From Occallatibacter gabretensis (GTDB lineage Bacteria > Acidobacteriota > Terriglobia > Terriglobales > Acidobacteriaceae): a stretch of DNA of 64,000 bases. Every line of letters starts with the position of its first letter. The stretch's first letter is position 1. Both the position numbers and the translations under genes were made by a program. Below, piece by piece: positions 16,501 through 24,776 of the stretch. The stretch covers positions 342,593 through 406,592 of the forward strand of contig NZ_LAIJ01000002.1 of NCBI RefSeq assembly GCF_001449115.1, in the 5' to 3' direction. The notes under the pieces were generated by a model, which was not told the DNA's origin, did not search any database, and worked only from the letters and a program-made list of their open reading frames with translations.

Positions 16501-17841
16501 TTAGAATGACTGCGCGATGCGGTGATTCTCATAAGCCGGCAAGAGCATATCTTGCGTAAAGTAGACCTTCACGCGGTGCCCTTCTCGGATTGTGATTGTG
16601 GGTGGAATCTGGATGAACTTGTCGAGAATCGTCGTAGCTGATTGCGACACGCTCGAAGCTGCACCGTTGGTAAAGGACTGCGAGCCTGAGCTGTTTAGGT
16701 TTGATCCGCCCTGGCTGATTTGAGAGGCACCGGAGATGACGCCGAGTGCAATCGACGTTCCGAAGATCTGGAGATAGTGATTGTTGACCTGGTCTTTTAG
16801 TCCCTCCTCTCCGATCTGGTCGAGGCCGTGGAATTGGTCTAAGTCCACGCTGTATCCGTCCGGCATGAGCAGACGATGAAAGGCAACGGAAATCCGGCGC
16901 TGTTGTCCGAACCCGGCACTACCGATCTTGCGGGCTTCGCCCAGCACGATCGTTCCTTCTGGTATGAGTATGTGCTGATGGTCATGGGAATACACGGGAT
17001 TCGACACAAGAACCTTCACCGGTCCCACCGCGTCACCATCCAAGCGGTTCATCAACACGGTATCCAGCGTCAATCCTTCGTAGATGACATAAGGCTGGCC
17101 CACGGCATTGTCGATATTGACCTCGGACGGGCGTTTGTACTCTGTCGCGGGTATCTGATCGCCGGAAGTCCTTTGTTCTCCTGCTGCTCTAGCCGTGGTC
17201 AATGCGGTTGGCTGACCTGCCTGCACGGCGGCAGCAAAGGGGTTCTGGGGCGCACCGGAGGGCTGGGATACATTCTGCTGCTGGGGCGTGGCCTGCTCCG
17301 CTGGCCGCGCATAGGCGATGTTGGACGAGAATCGTGCTGTGTCTGCCCGTTCCTTTTCGGTCGCCGCAAGCTGCTGTCCGGCTTGCTGGGAGGGCGTGAG
17401 CTGGGGCTGGCCGTTGGCCTGTGTGCCATTCTGCTGCCCATTGGCGAGATAGGTTCCTGACTGGGCGAGTGGACGCCCGTCGGGGCCGAAACCCGACGCT
17501 GCCGCCTGCTGCGCTCCTGTGCCTCCCGCCGCTGGGTTGCTGGTTGAGGCTGCCAATTGCGCGTCCTGCTGTGCTTTCAGCTTGTCAGCTCCAAGCTGAC
17601 GCTGCAGAGCGTCTACATTGGTCGCCGTGTTGTCCTGAACATAGGGCTGCGGCCCGTTGGCCTTGGCCTTCTCAGCATCGGTCGGAGCCTTCTTCCGGGA
17701 ACTGATGACGGTAGCCAGGATGAGGAGCACGACCGCTCCTAGATAGAGAAACATCTTGAGGTTCTTTTGGAGAACGCCTTTGGGCTGGGTCGTGTGGTCG
17801 GTGAGCTTCGCGTCTGCTGCTGTGGTGACGGTATCGGCCAT
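16501..17841 (-). CDS. virB10: VirB10/TrbI-type channel protein
   Basis: VirB10 spans the envelope and forms the outer-membrane cap of the channel with VirB9. The 446-residue protein has a short cytoplasmic start, a membrane segment (about 29-46, MFLYLGAVVLLILATVIS), a long periplasmic Pro/Gln/Ala-rich linker (about 50-230) and a C-terminal beta-barrel domain (PYVIYEGLTLDTVLMNRLDGDAVGP, HILIPEGTIVLGEARKIGS, PDGYSVDLDQFHGLDQIGEEGL, TITIREGHRVKVYFTQDMLL). The ATG at 17841 has AAGGGG upstream and lies just after the VirB9 stop. A longer frame to 18003 is antisense-like and not used. Confidence 0.92.
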   Translation of the reverse strand: MADTVTTAADAKLTDHTTQPKGVLQKNLKMFLYLGAVVLLILATVISSRKKAPTDAEKAKANGPQPYVQDNTATNVDALQRQLGADKLKAQQDAQLAASTSNPAAGGTGAQQAAASGFGPDGRPLAQSGTYLANGQQNGTQANGQPQLTPSQQAGQQLAATEKERADTARFSSNIAYARPAEQATPQQQNVSQPSGAPQNPFAAAVQAGQPTALTTARAAGEQRTSGDQIPATEYKRPSEVNIDNAVGQPYVIYEGLTLDTVLMNRLDGDAVGPVKVLVSNPVYSHDHQHILIPEGTIVLGEARKIGSAGFGQQRRISVAFHRLLMPDGYSVDLDQFHGLDQIGEEGLKDQVNNHYLQIFGTSIALGVISGASQISQGGSNLNSSGSQSFTNGAASSVSQSATTILDKFIQIPPTITIREGHRVKVYFTQDMLLPAYENHRIAQSF

Positions 17842-17845
17842 GACG

Positions 17846-18610
17846 TTACCCCTTCCTCGTGAAGTCCATCTTTTTCTTGCCGAGTTCGACGTACCCGTTG
17901 TCCATGACCTTCGGGATGATGTACGTCCCGTCGCGGAGGTCGTAGTTGATGAGGTTTGGCTTGCCGTCCCGCATCTCGTACACGCTAAATTTCTCCGGTG
18001 CATTGGTCTTGATGTAGGTGAACTTGTCGTCGTGGTAGATCGACTGGATATCGAAGGGAGCTTCGTTCAACTTGAACGTGTAGTCAAACTTCAACGCAAG
18101 CGGGTAGGCACTCTTGTACTCATCGACGGTTGCTCCTACGTGAGACTGAAGCGTCGATATCTGTTGATGGGCCTGTTCAAGCTGGGCGGCTGGAACATAT
18201 TGGGCTGGTCCATTCGCCGCAACGATATTGGAAGCATCCGCTGGCTGGATGATGACCTTGAGATCGGGGTCGCCGCCCGACGCGGTGATGTCGGTCAAAG
18301 TGAAGCTGTAGATATTGCCCTTGTCCGTAATCAGGTTGAGGTTCGAGCTGATGCCCGCCTTGGCTGGATGAACGAAGCAGAAGTTGCCAACCACATCCAC
18401 AATCCAGAAGTCCTTATCTCCGGTCGCAGCCTCCATGATCTTCTCGGTCGCCGGGACAACAATGAGCGTCGTGTACTTCACCTTCGCCCTGATCGGCACG
18501 ATGTCCTGCGAGTGGTAAGAAACATTGCGGGAGGCAGTCTGGGCGCAGACTGCCACGCTTCCCACGATGGCGAACACAAGTGCGATGGTTGTTGTCTTCA
18601 GGCTCTTCAT
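17846..18610 (-). CDS. virB9: VirB9/TrbG-type channel protein
   Basis: This outer-membrane-complex component pairs with VirB10 and the small lipoprotein. The 254-residue product has a signal peptide (to about VCAQ), the N-terminal domain with KVKYTTLIVVPATEKIMEAATGDKDFW and VHPAKAGISSNLNLITDKGNIYSF, and a C-terminal domain (APFDIQSIYHDDKFTYIKT, DGTYIIPKVMDNGYVELGKKKMDF). The W-x-V and PAxxG-SNL features are diagnostic of the family. It ends four bases before the VirB10 start. Confidence 0.92.
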   Translation of the reverse strand: MKSLKTTTIALVFAIVGSVAVCAQTASRNVSYHSQDIVPIRAKVKYTTLIVVPATEKIMEAATGDKDFWIVDVVGNFCFVHPAKAGISSNLNLITDKGNIYSFTLTDITASGGDPDLKVIIQPADASNIVAANGPAQYVPAAQLEQAHQQISTLQSHVGATVDEYKSAYPLALKFDYTFKLNEAPFDIQSIYHDDKFTYIKTNAPEKFSVYEMRDGKPNLINYDLRDGTYIIPKVMDNGYVELGKKKMDFTRKG

Positions 18611-18619
18611 GGGAACTCC

Positions 18620-21082
18620 TTAGTGGCGCGGTTGAAATGGGTGAGTGGAAGCGAGTTGGCGAACGCCCTCTGCGATTCCGTATTGCGCGAAAGCCTCCCG
18701 CTTGAGCAGGTTGTCGCGGGCGTTGTTGGTCGCAATCCAGTACGAGACGGAATCGACATTGAGCCGAACCTTCTTGCTGGACTGCGCCTTGCGAATCAGC
18801 ATCTCGCCGGGTGGAATGAGATCGGCGATGATATCGATTTCGGTGTCATTGAGGTGGAACGCCTCGCGGTAGACCTGGCGATTCATCTCGGGGTTTGCGA
18901 GGAAGATCTTGGTCGGGCAGCTCTCGGCCACGACAGCCAGCATCCCCGATTCCTCAAGCTCCTTGATGGACTGCGTGGCCAGAATCATCGCCGCGTTATG
19001 CTTCCGCCAGGTCTTCTGTGCGGCCACAATATAGGTGCGGATGGTTTCGTTCTTGATGAATAGCCAAGCCTCATCAAGCAGGAACGTCTTGAAGGTCGCC
19101 AGCTTCGCGGGGTTTGCAATCTCGTTGCTGGCCCGGTGAAGGACGTAGAAGAGCAACGGCTCCAATACCTCGGGCGCATCACCCCAGCCGGCGAAATTGA
19201 ACGTCTGGAAGCTGGCGAAGCTAAGCGTGTCTTCCACGTTGTCGAAGAGAAAGCCGTACTGCCCCTCCTTGGTCCAACGGTGGAGACGTTCCTTCAGCTC
19301 CCCGATGATCTGGCTGAAGGTGGAGAGTGTCCGCTGCTCCGGGGAAACGACGTACATCCGCTCTATCGCTTCCCACAGCTTGCGCTCTTCCTTGAAATCG
19401 AGCCGGTAACGCTTGTCGTTACCCTCGATGAGCACACGAAAGAAGGAGAAGAGAAACTGCATGTTCTCCTTTGTCTCCGGGAGGCTGAACGGGTTGATGG
19501 TGAAGTCCCGGTTCTCCTGGCCGACGTTCAAATACGTCCCGCCGAAGATCTCCGTAAGCGACTGGAATGAGCCGCCGATGTCGAAGATGTACGTCTGCGG
19601 CCGATATTTCTGGGCATTCGTGAGCAAGAAATTACATAGAAAACTTTTGCCTGAACCTGTCATGCCGAGGATGAGCGTGTGCGCCACCTCGCCGTTATGG
19701 AGGTTGAGGTAGTAGGGCGTGGCGTTGTCCGTCTCCAAGACCGCCAGATACTCCGAACGAAGGTGGGGGTTCGTTTTCTCGCCGGGGTGAATGGTGAAAA
19801 GAAACGAGAGGTCAGCGTAGTTGGAATTGAGCAGGTACATCTTGCGAAGGTTCTGGGCGTAGTTGCCCGGAACGGTGGCAAACAAGGCATTGAGCTGGTT
19901 GTAGGTCTCGGTGAAGAGCGCACCATCGGCGTTCGTGAACACCCCAGTAAACTCGCCCATCTCCCGGTTGATCGTCTGGAGGTCCGTGCTGTACAGCACG
20001 ACCGTAAGCGAAAAATCGCCTAACGTCTGGCCGTCGCCGAGCGCTCGCAGGCACTCGCCAAGATTCTCGATGTCCGCCTGCTTCGACTCATCAATGAGTA
20101 CGTCACGCTGGTTCGTCTTCGCCGGGTCGCTGCCGATCTGCGACACGAAACCAGATTTGCTCATGTTGAAGTGACGGCGGCGCTTATCCACTTCCTTGCG
20201 GGCCTTCGCCATCGAAAGCGGCGTCCACTCCGTGACCACGTAGAAGTTGCCTTCAATCTTGAAAAGACGGTCAAGGACCAAGGGCCGCGTCTCCGCAATG
20301 GCCTCTTTCATTGTCAGGACGCGGACGAAATGGTCACCTACTCGGAGGTGGTCACGCTCCGCTTCGATGTTGGAGTTCACCACCTGGAAGTCGAGATACT
20401 GGGTCGATTGCGGTTTGCCTTTGATCCGCCAGTCATCGAAGTTGAGGAGCCGACGAAAGAAGCTGAACTGCGCCTGTTGCCCCTGTACCTCGATAGGCAT
20501 AAGGTCGGCGAGATGCCGAGTAAAGTTCTGGACGCACTGCTCAAGCCGCACCATGTCGGCGTCGATCTGCTTGCGAAGCAAGACCTTCATGTTGTCGTTG
20601 GTGAACTGCGCTTTGAGTTCACGGATACCGCCCTGGGGATCGCGCGGCATCCGTGCGAGAGCGGAGAGGATGCCGGTCTTCGACCGCGCACCCTCCAGCA
20701 CGATCACGTAGAAGAGTTCCACCTCATAGAGGCGGTCGCGCTTGGACTCGAAGTATTGCCGCCGCTGGTCAATGGCTGCGTCGATCAGCTCGTCATCGTA
20801 AGCGGCAAACGGAATCTCGGGCCGGTTTGTCTTGAAGAGATATTGGTAGACGTGGAAGCCTTCGCCGAACGATTTGAGTGCGGATTCGAGCCGCTTCACC
20901 GCATACTGCTGTTCATCGTTGTCAAGGCTTTCATAGTCAACGCCGGTGACGCTCAGAACCATGCCAAGATCGCCGCTCTTGGTGAGGAAAGCCGTCTCTG
21001 TCCAGAAACCGTAGAGGTTGATGTGGGCGCTGAGAGCGTCCGCTTCCTTCCACGGCTTGATGACGCGAGAGAGATTGAGCAT
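18620..21082 (-). CDS. virB4: VirB4/TrbE-type secretion ATPase
   Basis: VirB4 is the largest channel ATPase and the most conserved gene of these systems. The 820-residue protein has the CagE/TrbE N-terminal domain, Walker A GMTGSGKSFLCNFLL near residue 475, Walker B TFLLDEAWLF near 680, and the arginine-finger/sensor region ILATQSIKELEESG. It overlaps VirB3 by one base and precedes VirB9 by nine. Length is typical of VirB4 without a VirB3 fusion, and VirB3 is encoded separately here. Confidence 0.94.
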   Translation of the reverse strand: MLNLSRVIKPWKEADALSAHINLYGFWTETAFLTKSGDLGMVLSVTGVDYESLDNDEQQYAVKRLESALKSFGEGFHVYQYLFKTNRPEIPFAAYDDELIDAAIDQRRQYFESKRDRLYEVELFYVIVLEGARSKTGILSALARMPRDPQGGIRELKAQFTNDNMKVLLRKQIDADMVRLEQCVQNFTRHLADLMPIEVQGQQAQFSFFRRLLNFDDWRIKGKPQSTQYLDFQVVNSNIEAERDHLRVGDHFVRVLTMKEAIAETRPLVLDRLFKIEGNFYVVTEWTPLSMAKARKEVDKRRRHFNMSKSGFVSQIGSDPAKTNQRDVLIDESKQADIENLGECLRALGDGQTLGDFSLTVVLYSTDLQTINREMGEFTGVFTNADGALFTETYNQLNALFATVPGNYAQNLRKMYLLNSNYADLSFLFTIHPGEKTNPHLRSEYLAVLETDNATPYYLNLHNGEVAHTLILGMTGSGKSFLCNFLLTNAQKYRPQTYIFDIGGSFQSLTEIFGGTYLNVGQENRDFTINPFSLPETKENMQFLFSFFRVLIEGNDKRYRLDFKEERKLWEAIERMYVVSPEQRTLSTFSQIIGELKERLHRWTKEGQYGFLFDNVEDTLSFASFQTFNFAGWGDAPEVLEPLLFYVLHRASNEIANPAKLATFKTFLLDEAWLFIKNETIRTYIVAAQKTWRKHNAAMILATQSIKELEESGMLAVVAESCPTKIFLANPEMNRQVYREAFHLNDTEIDIIADLIPPGEMLIRKAQSSKKVRLNVDSVSYWIATNNARDNLLKREAFAQYGIAEGVRQLASTHPFQPRH

Positions 21083-21378
21083 TAGCGCACCTCTACGTTT
21101 GGGACTGTCTGCTTGGCCGCGTCATAGCGCAGCTTGAACTTCTCGGAGCGCCCGAGAATCTTGAGGAAAGCCGGATCGGAGTTCGTCACCCAATGTCCGA
21201 AGATGGAACCGCCGATGAATACTAGGACGGCCCCGATGATCGAACTGAAGAGGTTGAACATCCCCACTGCTGATACCGCAATCATGAAGAAAAGTGTGCG
21301 TTCGATGCCCATATAGGTGAGGGGTTTATGCAGACTCTTGAAGACTCGGTTGCGACGCTTCTGAGTTATTTCCGGCAT
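21082..21378 (-). CDS. virB3: VirB3/TrbD-type inner-membrane protein
   Basis: The 98-residue protein has FKSLHKPLTYMGIERTLFF at its start, the usual VirB3/TrbD opening, then two adjacent hydrophobic segments (about 32-75) and a charged C-terminus. Its position between the pilin and VirB4 is the standard place. VirB3 supports VirB4 and pilus assembly at the inner membrane. Confidence 0.88.
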   Translation of the reverse strand: MPEITQKRRNRVFKSLHKPLTYMGIERTLFFMIAVSAVGMFNLFSSIIGAVLVFIGGSIFGHWVTNSDPAFLKILGRSEKFKLRYDAAKQTVPNVEVR

Positions 21379-21447
21379 AAACCCCTCGCTGTGGAACGTC
21401 GTTGGAGGTGAAGTGAGTTAGATCGCTGGACGATGACGGCGGCAGAG

Positions 21448-21771
21448 CTAAGAGCCCCAAAGCCATGTGAGGATGTTCGTCGCCATGATCGCTATACCGG
21501 TTCCGGCGGCGACACCTGCAAGCGTTTTCTTCGCACCGGGTTCCCCATGCGCGAACGTGTAGCCGCCGATCACAATTGCGATCAGACTGGCAGCCTTGGC
21601 GACGGTCCCGGTGAATAGTGTTTGGATGGAGCTGATACCCGAATCGAACGGCGAGGCATGAGCTGCGAGAGGGAAGATTAATACGCATAGGAGCAGGGCT
21701 GCTCCGCGTATCAGATAGAGCTTTGTCCGCTCAATCGTTGCTGCTGGAATGATGATTCGGATACGTGTCAT
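21448..21771 (-). CDS. virB2: VirB2/TrbC-type pilin precursor
   Basis: The 107-residue product has a long signal sequence (GAALLLCVLIFPLAAHASP) and two hydrophobic helices after cleavage: GTVAKAASLIAIVIGGYTFAHG and KTLAGVAAGTGIAIMATNILTWL. The short polar loop between them (EPGAKK) is the standard pilin layout. The ATG at 21771 is chosen because GGAGGTGCC directly precedes it; a frame from 21813 adds 14 unlikely residues. It is the first gene of the channel operon, 135 bases downstream of the LysR gene. Confidence 0.88.
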   Translation of the reverse strand: MTRIRIIIPAATIERTKLYLIRGAALLLCVLIFPLAAHASPFDSGISSIQTLFTGTVAKAASLIAIVIGGYTFAHGEPGAKKTLAGVAAGTGIAIMATNILTWLWGS

Positions 21772-21881
21772 TGGCACCTCCAACGACCGGGATGGTCGTG
21801 ATAGCCATGACACTAGGCGGCGCTTCCGCGCACGTCCAATACTTATCTCCTATGCCGATTTGAAGCGGAATGTCGAATTTT

Positions 21882-21910
21882 ATAGCGGTTACCTATGGCT
21901 GAACCGCTAT
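21882..21910. promoter_or_regulatory. Inverted repeat at the end of the LysR gene
   Basis: A perfect 9-bp inverted repeat (ATAGCGGTT, 21882-21890, and its complement, 21902-21910) with an 11-base loop overlaps the LysR stop codon, upstream of virB2. No T-run follows on the minus strand, so a strong intrinsic terminator is unlikely. A weak terminator or an operator for the secretion operon is possible. Confidence 0.35.
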
Positions 21911-22878
21911 GCGAAGAGGCGAAGATTCTCGTCTTCAATATCGGGGCGCACAGAGCGCGGCGGCTTCGACACAGACGACGGAGACACTTGCAACCGCAGT
22001 CTCTTACGCAACTCTCTTATCAGCCCCGGAACGGTCTTCTGTGAAGTGGACTTCCCCAGGATCAACGCACTATCCACAGTCCATGTGACGCCGGTAACAG
22101 GCCGAGTGACGAGACCAACGTGCATCTCCGACCCCTCGCGGACCAGCGCATATCCCTGACCCGATTCCACCATCCATTGAATGTTGTGAGGAGTCGTTGT
22201 CTTGCTCGCCACATCACCCCGTATCCCTACCTCATCAAGCATCTCCATGAGCCGGAGATGCGCTTCAGGATGTTGTTTTGGCTCCTGAAAGATCGTCAAC
22301 TTTGCTTGAAGTTCCGCAGGGGCAATCTCTTTCAAGCGCGCCAGTGGGTCGTCCGACTTCATGCACACGACAAGGCGACTCTTGGTGAAGGGATACGTCT
22401 TGAATCCCGATCCGCTAATCGGAAGTGCTAGCAAAGCAGCATCAATTTCCCCCTTTTGGAGGAGCAGGAGGAGTTCAACATTGTCACCACTTCTCGAAGC
22501 GATTTCGCACTCTGGGAAAAGCGATGTATGCACTGAGCAAACCATTTCATAGAGAGCATGGTCTACGAATGAAGAGAAGCCCAGGCGCATCGGGGTGAAC
22601 GTTACACGATGCAAGGCGCGGGCGGTCGCAATGAGGCCGTCACGTAGCTTTAGAAGCTCACGTCCTCCAGTGATTAATATCTCTGCGGCTGGTGTCGCAT
22701 GAACGCCATTGCGATCCCGTATGAAGAGCGGAACCTGCAACGCTTCTTCCAAACCTCTCATCTGCGTGCTGAGGGAAGGTTGCGCCAAGTAGAGGCGTTT
22801 CGCTGCGCGAGTGATATTTCCTTCTTCGGCGACGGCGATAAGATATTTGAGATTACGAAACTCGACCAGGTCTGACAC
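21907..22878 (-). CDS. LysR-family transcriptional regulator
   Basis: The 323-residue protein has the N-terminal winged helix-turn-helix (LKYLIAVAEEGNITRAAKRLYLAQPSLSTQMRGLEE) and a C-terminal effector-binding domain of the periplasmic-binding type (MRLGFSSFVDHALY, EIDAALLALP, GYALVREGSE). The start is a GTG at 22878. The gene stands between the integration genes and the secretion operon and reads into virB2, so it may control conjugation or its own operon. LysR proteins usually act upstream of their own promoter, which would be in 22879-23175. The effector is unknown. Confidence 0.88.
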   Translation of the reverse strand: MSDLVEFRNLKYLIAVAEEGNITRAAKRLYLAQPSLSTQMRGLEEALQVPLFIRDRNGVHATPAAEILITGGRELLKLRDGLIATARALHRVTFTPMRLGFSSFVDHALYEMVCSVHTSLFPECEIASRSGDNVELLLLLQKGEIDAALLALPISGSGFKTYPFTKSRLVVCMKSDDPLARLKEIAPAELQAKLTIFQEPKQHPEAHLRLMEMLDEVGIRGDVASKTTTPHNIQWMVESGQGYALVREGSEMHVGLVTRPVTGVTWTVDSALILGKSTSQKTVPGLIRELRKRLRLQVSPSSVSKPPRSVRPDIEDENLRLFA

Positions 22879-23175
22879 TAATAGGGGCCCGCTCTCTGGA
22901 CTGGTTGATGAAGCTCAGCAAGTAATTCAACACGAGTGAAAGGTCAAGACCCGTTCCCCTGAAGTATGGGCGCGGGTATCCAACAAGTCAACGGCCCTGG
23001 GCGCTGACTTCTCGCTTGTCTAACAGTTTCGGCATACGCAAAACCTATGCCAAGTCAGGTTTTGCCATAGGTACGAAGTATTGGACAGGATGTCCCGCAG
23101 GTTCGAGGGTATGAGTATGCGGGGAAACACCACGCAACTCCGGCAAGCGAAACCTTGAAGGCGAGGCCCACTCAA
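22879..23175. promoter_or_regulatory. Divergent control region between the LysR and excisionase-like genes
   Basis: About 300 bases lie between two divergent genes and carry no convincing coding sequence. A 7-bp inverted repeat ACCTATG/CATAGGT with a 16-base spacer occurs near 23043-23073. The region should hold promoters for LysR plus the secretion operon on one side and for the excisionase/integrase pair on the other. No clear -10/-35 boxes were picked out. Confidence 0.4.
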
Positions 23176-23475
23176 ATGACTTCAGCAGAGAGAATGGCGA
23201 CGGAAGACATGAAGAGCCCGGCAATGTCTGTGCTCGTGAGAGCAGTAGCCGGCGAAGTGGCATCATTGCTCCGGCTGGAGTTTGCCCGCGTCGCGCCTTC
23301 TGGCGTTCAGCCCGTCTTGCTGGACGTCAAACAGGCTGCCGTGTATCTTGGGCGCACAGAGCAAGCCGTTCAACACCTCATCTTTCAGCGTGACATTCCG
23401 GTGGTGAGGATGGGACGCAGGGTTCATCTCCATCGCCGTGACCTGGACGCATGGATTGAGAAGAATACCTACTGA
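23176..23475 (+). CDS. Small excisionase-like helix-turn-helix protein
   Basis: The 99-residue product ends with an excisionase/MerR-type winged helix: LLDVKQAAVYLGRTEQAVQHL, then PVVRMGRRVHLHRRDLDAWIEK. This is the usual pattern of Xis-like proteins next to integrases, which bend attachment DNA during excision. It lies 36 bases upstream of the integrase in the same direction. The start is uncertain: ATG at 23176 is used, but TTG at 23155 or ATG at 23194 are possible, and none has a strong ribosome binding site. Confidence 0.75.
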   Translation: MTSAERMATEDMKSPAMSVLVRAVAGEVASLLRLEFARVAPSGVQPVLLDVKQAAVYLGRTEQAVQHLIFQRDIPVVRMGRRVHLHRRDLDAWIEKNTY

Positions 23476-23511
23476 CGCGGCACGCACTAGCTTTTCTAAC
23501 TACAATAGGTA

Positions 23512-24564
23512 ATGGGCAAGAATGCGTATGGCAGCGGCTCGATCTTCTTACGTGGAACAATCTGGTGGGTTCAGGTCTGGGTCGATAACAAGCAGCTCTC
23601 GCAATCGAGCAGATCAACAAAGAAGTCGGAAGCAATCAAGCTCCGCGACAAGCTCCTGGGCAAGAAACATCGCAGGGAGATCACGGGCGGTCCCGCAGAG
23701 AGTGTTCTCATCGCTGAACTGCTGGATGACGTTCTCAAGAGCGACATCGAAGAATCTACGCGGTACATCTGGAAGCTGGTTGTCGAGAAGAGCCTAAGAC
23801 CGTTCTTCGGGCGAACGCGAGGGACAAGGCTTTCTACCGATCTGCTGGAGAGCTATCGTGAGAAGCGGACGGGCGAAGGGGTCACAAACGCTACCGTAAA
23901 CCGTGAGCTATCTATCCTGCGAACTGCATTTCATAACGCGCGGAAAAGAACTCCTCCGAAGGTGCATACGGTTCCCTACTTTCCAATGGTGAAGGAAACG
24001 ACCGTCCGAAAGGGCTTCCTGTCAGACGAGATTTACGCCAAGCTCCGTGATGCCCTAGAACATGAACTCAAGCCTCTGTTTGTCAGCGGCTATGTAACGG
24101 GTATCCGAAAGGGAGAGCTCCTAGCGATTCAGTGGCCACAGCTCAACTTCGAGAATAGTGAGATTGGACTTGAACCTGACGAGACGAAGGGCCGGGAAGG
24201 CCGATCGGTTCCGATCCTTGATGGTGACATGCGGGATTTACTTCTTGCCTCAAAGAAGGAACGCGACGAATCATGGCCCGATTCGCCCTGGGTATTCAAC
24301 CGTGGGGGACAGCAAATTAAGGACTTCCGGGGTGGTTGGGTGAACGCCTGTAAGGGGGCTGGAGTTCCTGATCTAAACTTCCACGATCTTCGTAGAACCG
24401 CCGTTCGTAATATGCGGCGTGATGGCGTACCACAAGTGATACGGATGAAGATCAGTGGCCACAAGACAGACTCAATGGAGCGCCGGTACAATATCGTAGA
24501 TGGCGATGATTTGGCTGTCGCGAAGGAGTTTATGGAGCGCGGTATGAAGCTCCGCAAAGTGTAG
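23512..24564 (+). CDS. int: Tyrosine recombinase, integrase of the element
   Basis: The 350-residue site-specific recombinase has an N-terminal arm-binding region (residues 1-60), a SAM-like core-binding domain (about 65-165) and a catalytic domain. The catalytic residues are visible: Arg199 in TGIRKGEL, Lys226 in DETKG, His291 and Arg294 in HDLRR, His317 in ISGHK and Tyr326 in RRYNI. All are intact, so it is probably active. It points at the tRNA-Leu fragment about 100 bases downstream, the standard arrangement of a tRNA-targeting integrase. Confidence 0.92.
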   Translation: MGKNAYGSGSIFLRGTIWWVQVWVDNKQLSQSSRSTKKSEAIKLRDKLLGKKHRREITGGPAESVLIAELLDDVLKSDIEESTRYIWKLVVEKSLRPFFGRTRGTRLSTDLLESYREKRTGEGVTNATVNRELSILRTAFHNARKRTPPKVHTVPYFPMVKETTVRKGFLSDEIYAKLRDALEHELKPLFVSGYVTGIRKGELLAIQWPQLNFENSEIGLEPDETKGREGRSVPILDGDMRDLLLASKKERDESWPDSPWVFNRGGQQIKDFRGGWVNACKGAGVPDLNFHDLRRTAVRNMRRDGVPQVIRMKISGHKTDSMERRYNIVDGDDLAVAKEFMERGMKLRKV

Positions 24565-24668
24565 TGGTTTTGTAGTGGTTGTACGAAACACCACGATACT
24601 GAGCGATACAGTGTATCTAATAGAATCAACAACATAACACCACGCGATAGACCGTGATACACTCATTC
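24561..24668. promoter_or_regulatory. Probable integrase arm-binding repeats beside the attachment site
   Basis: Between the integrase stop codon and the tRNA fragment there are several short repeats: GTAGTGGTT at 24561-24569 and 24572-24580, ACACCACGATA at 24588-24598 and ACACCACGCGATA at 24637-24649, and GATAC motifs in both directions around 24605-24617 and 24655-24663. Repeated short sites next to an attachment core fit arm-type sites for the integrase or the excisionase-like protein. This is inference from position and pattern. Confidence 0.5.
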
Positions 24669-24726
24669 TTAGCTTGAGGTGCTAGCGGGTAACTCCATAG
24701 GGGTTCAAGTCCCCTCCTCCGCACCA
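24669..24726 (+). tRNA. tRNA-Leu(GAG) 3' fragment, attachment site copy (not a complete gene)
   Basis: The sequence starts at the anticodon arm: stem TTAGC, loop TTGAGGT with anticodon GAG, stem GCTAG. It continues through a short variable arm, the T arm (AGGGG-TTCAAGT-CCCCT) and the acceptor strand CCTCCGC followed by A and CCA. The acceptor 5' strand, D arm and first half of the gene are absent upstream, where integrase-proximal sequence is found instead. It is therefore the duplicated 3' segment left by integration, with the crossover probably in or just before the anticodon arm. The intact gene is expected at the other end of the element. Confidence 0.85.
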
Positions 24727-24776
24727 AGAATTTAGGCGCCCATCCGGCGTAGTTTTTTCAGAGAAAGCACCCTTCC

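Larger units (their letters stand above)
1..24726. mobile_element. Integrative conjugative element, right part, integrated at tRNA-Leu(GAG)
   Basis: This stretch carries an integrase, an excisionase-like gene, a full VirB/Trb secretion gene set, a coupling protein and a relaxase, and it ends in a 58-bp tRNA-Leu 3' fragment next to the housekeeping gene secG. No tRNA 5' half or second attachment copy is visible to the left, so the left end should lie outside the window. The metabolic genes at 1-8343 would then be cargo. No replication initiation gene is seen, which fits an integrated element rather than a plasmid. The relaxase is truncated, so self-transfer may be lost. The right boundary is well supported; that the cargo belongs to the element is inferred. 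Confidence 0.7.

Noticed and set aside
17756..19063. Long plus-strand open frame opposite virB10, virB9 and virB4
   Set aside because: It is antisense to three well-supported channel genes and has no domain pattern or ribosome binding site; it reflects GC-rich codon bias.
20171..21085. Plus-strand open frame of about 300 codons opposite virB4
   Set aside because: It lies fully inside virB4 on the other strand and its translation has no recognisable motif.
24669..24726. A complete functional tRNA gene
   Set aside because: The acceptor 5' strand and D arm are missing upstream, so only the 3' part is present.
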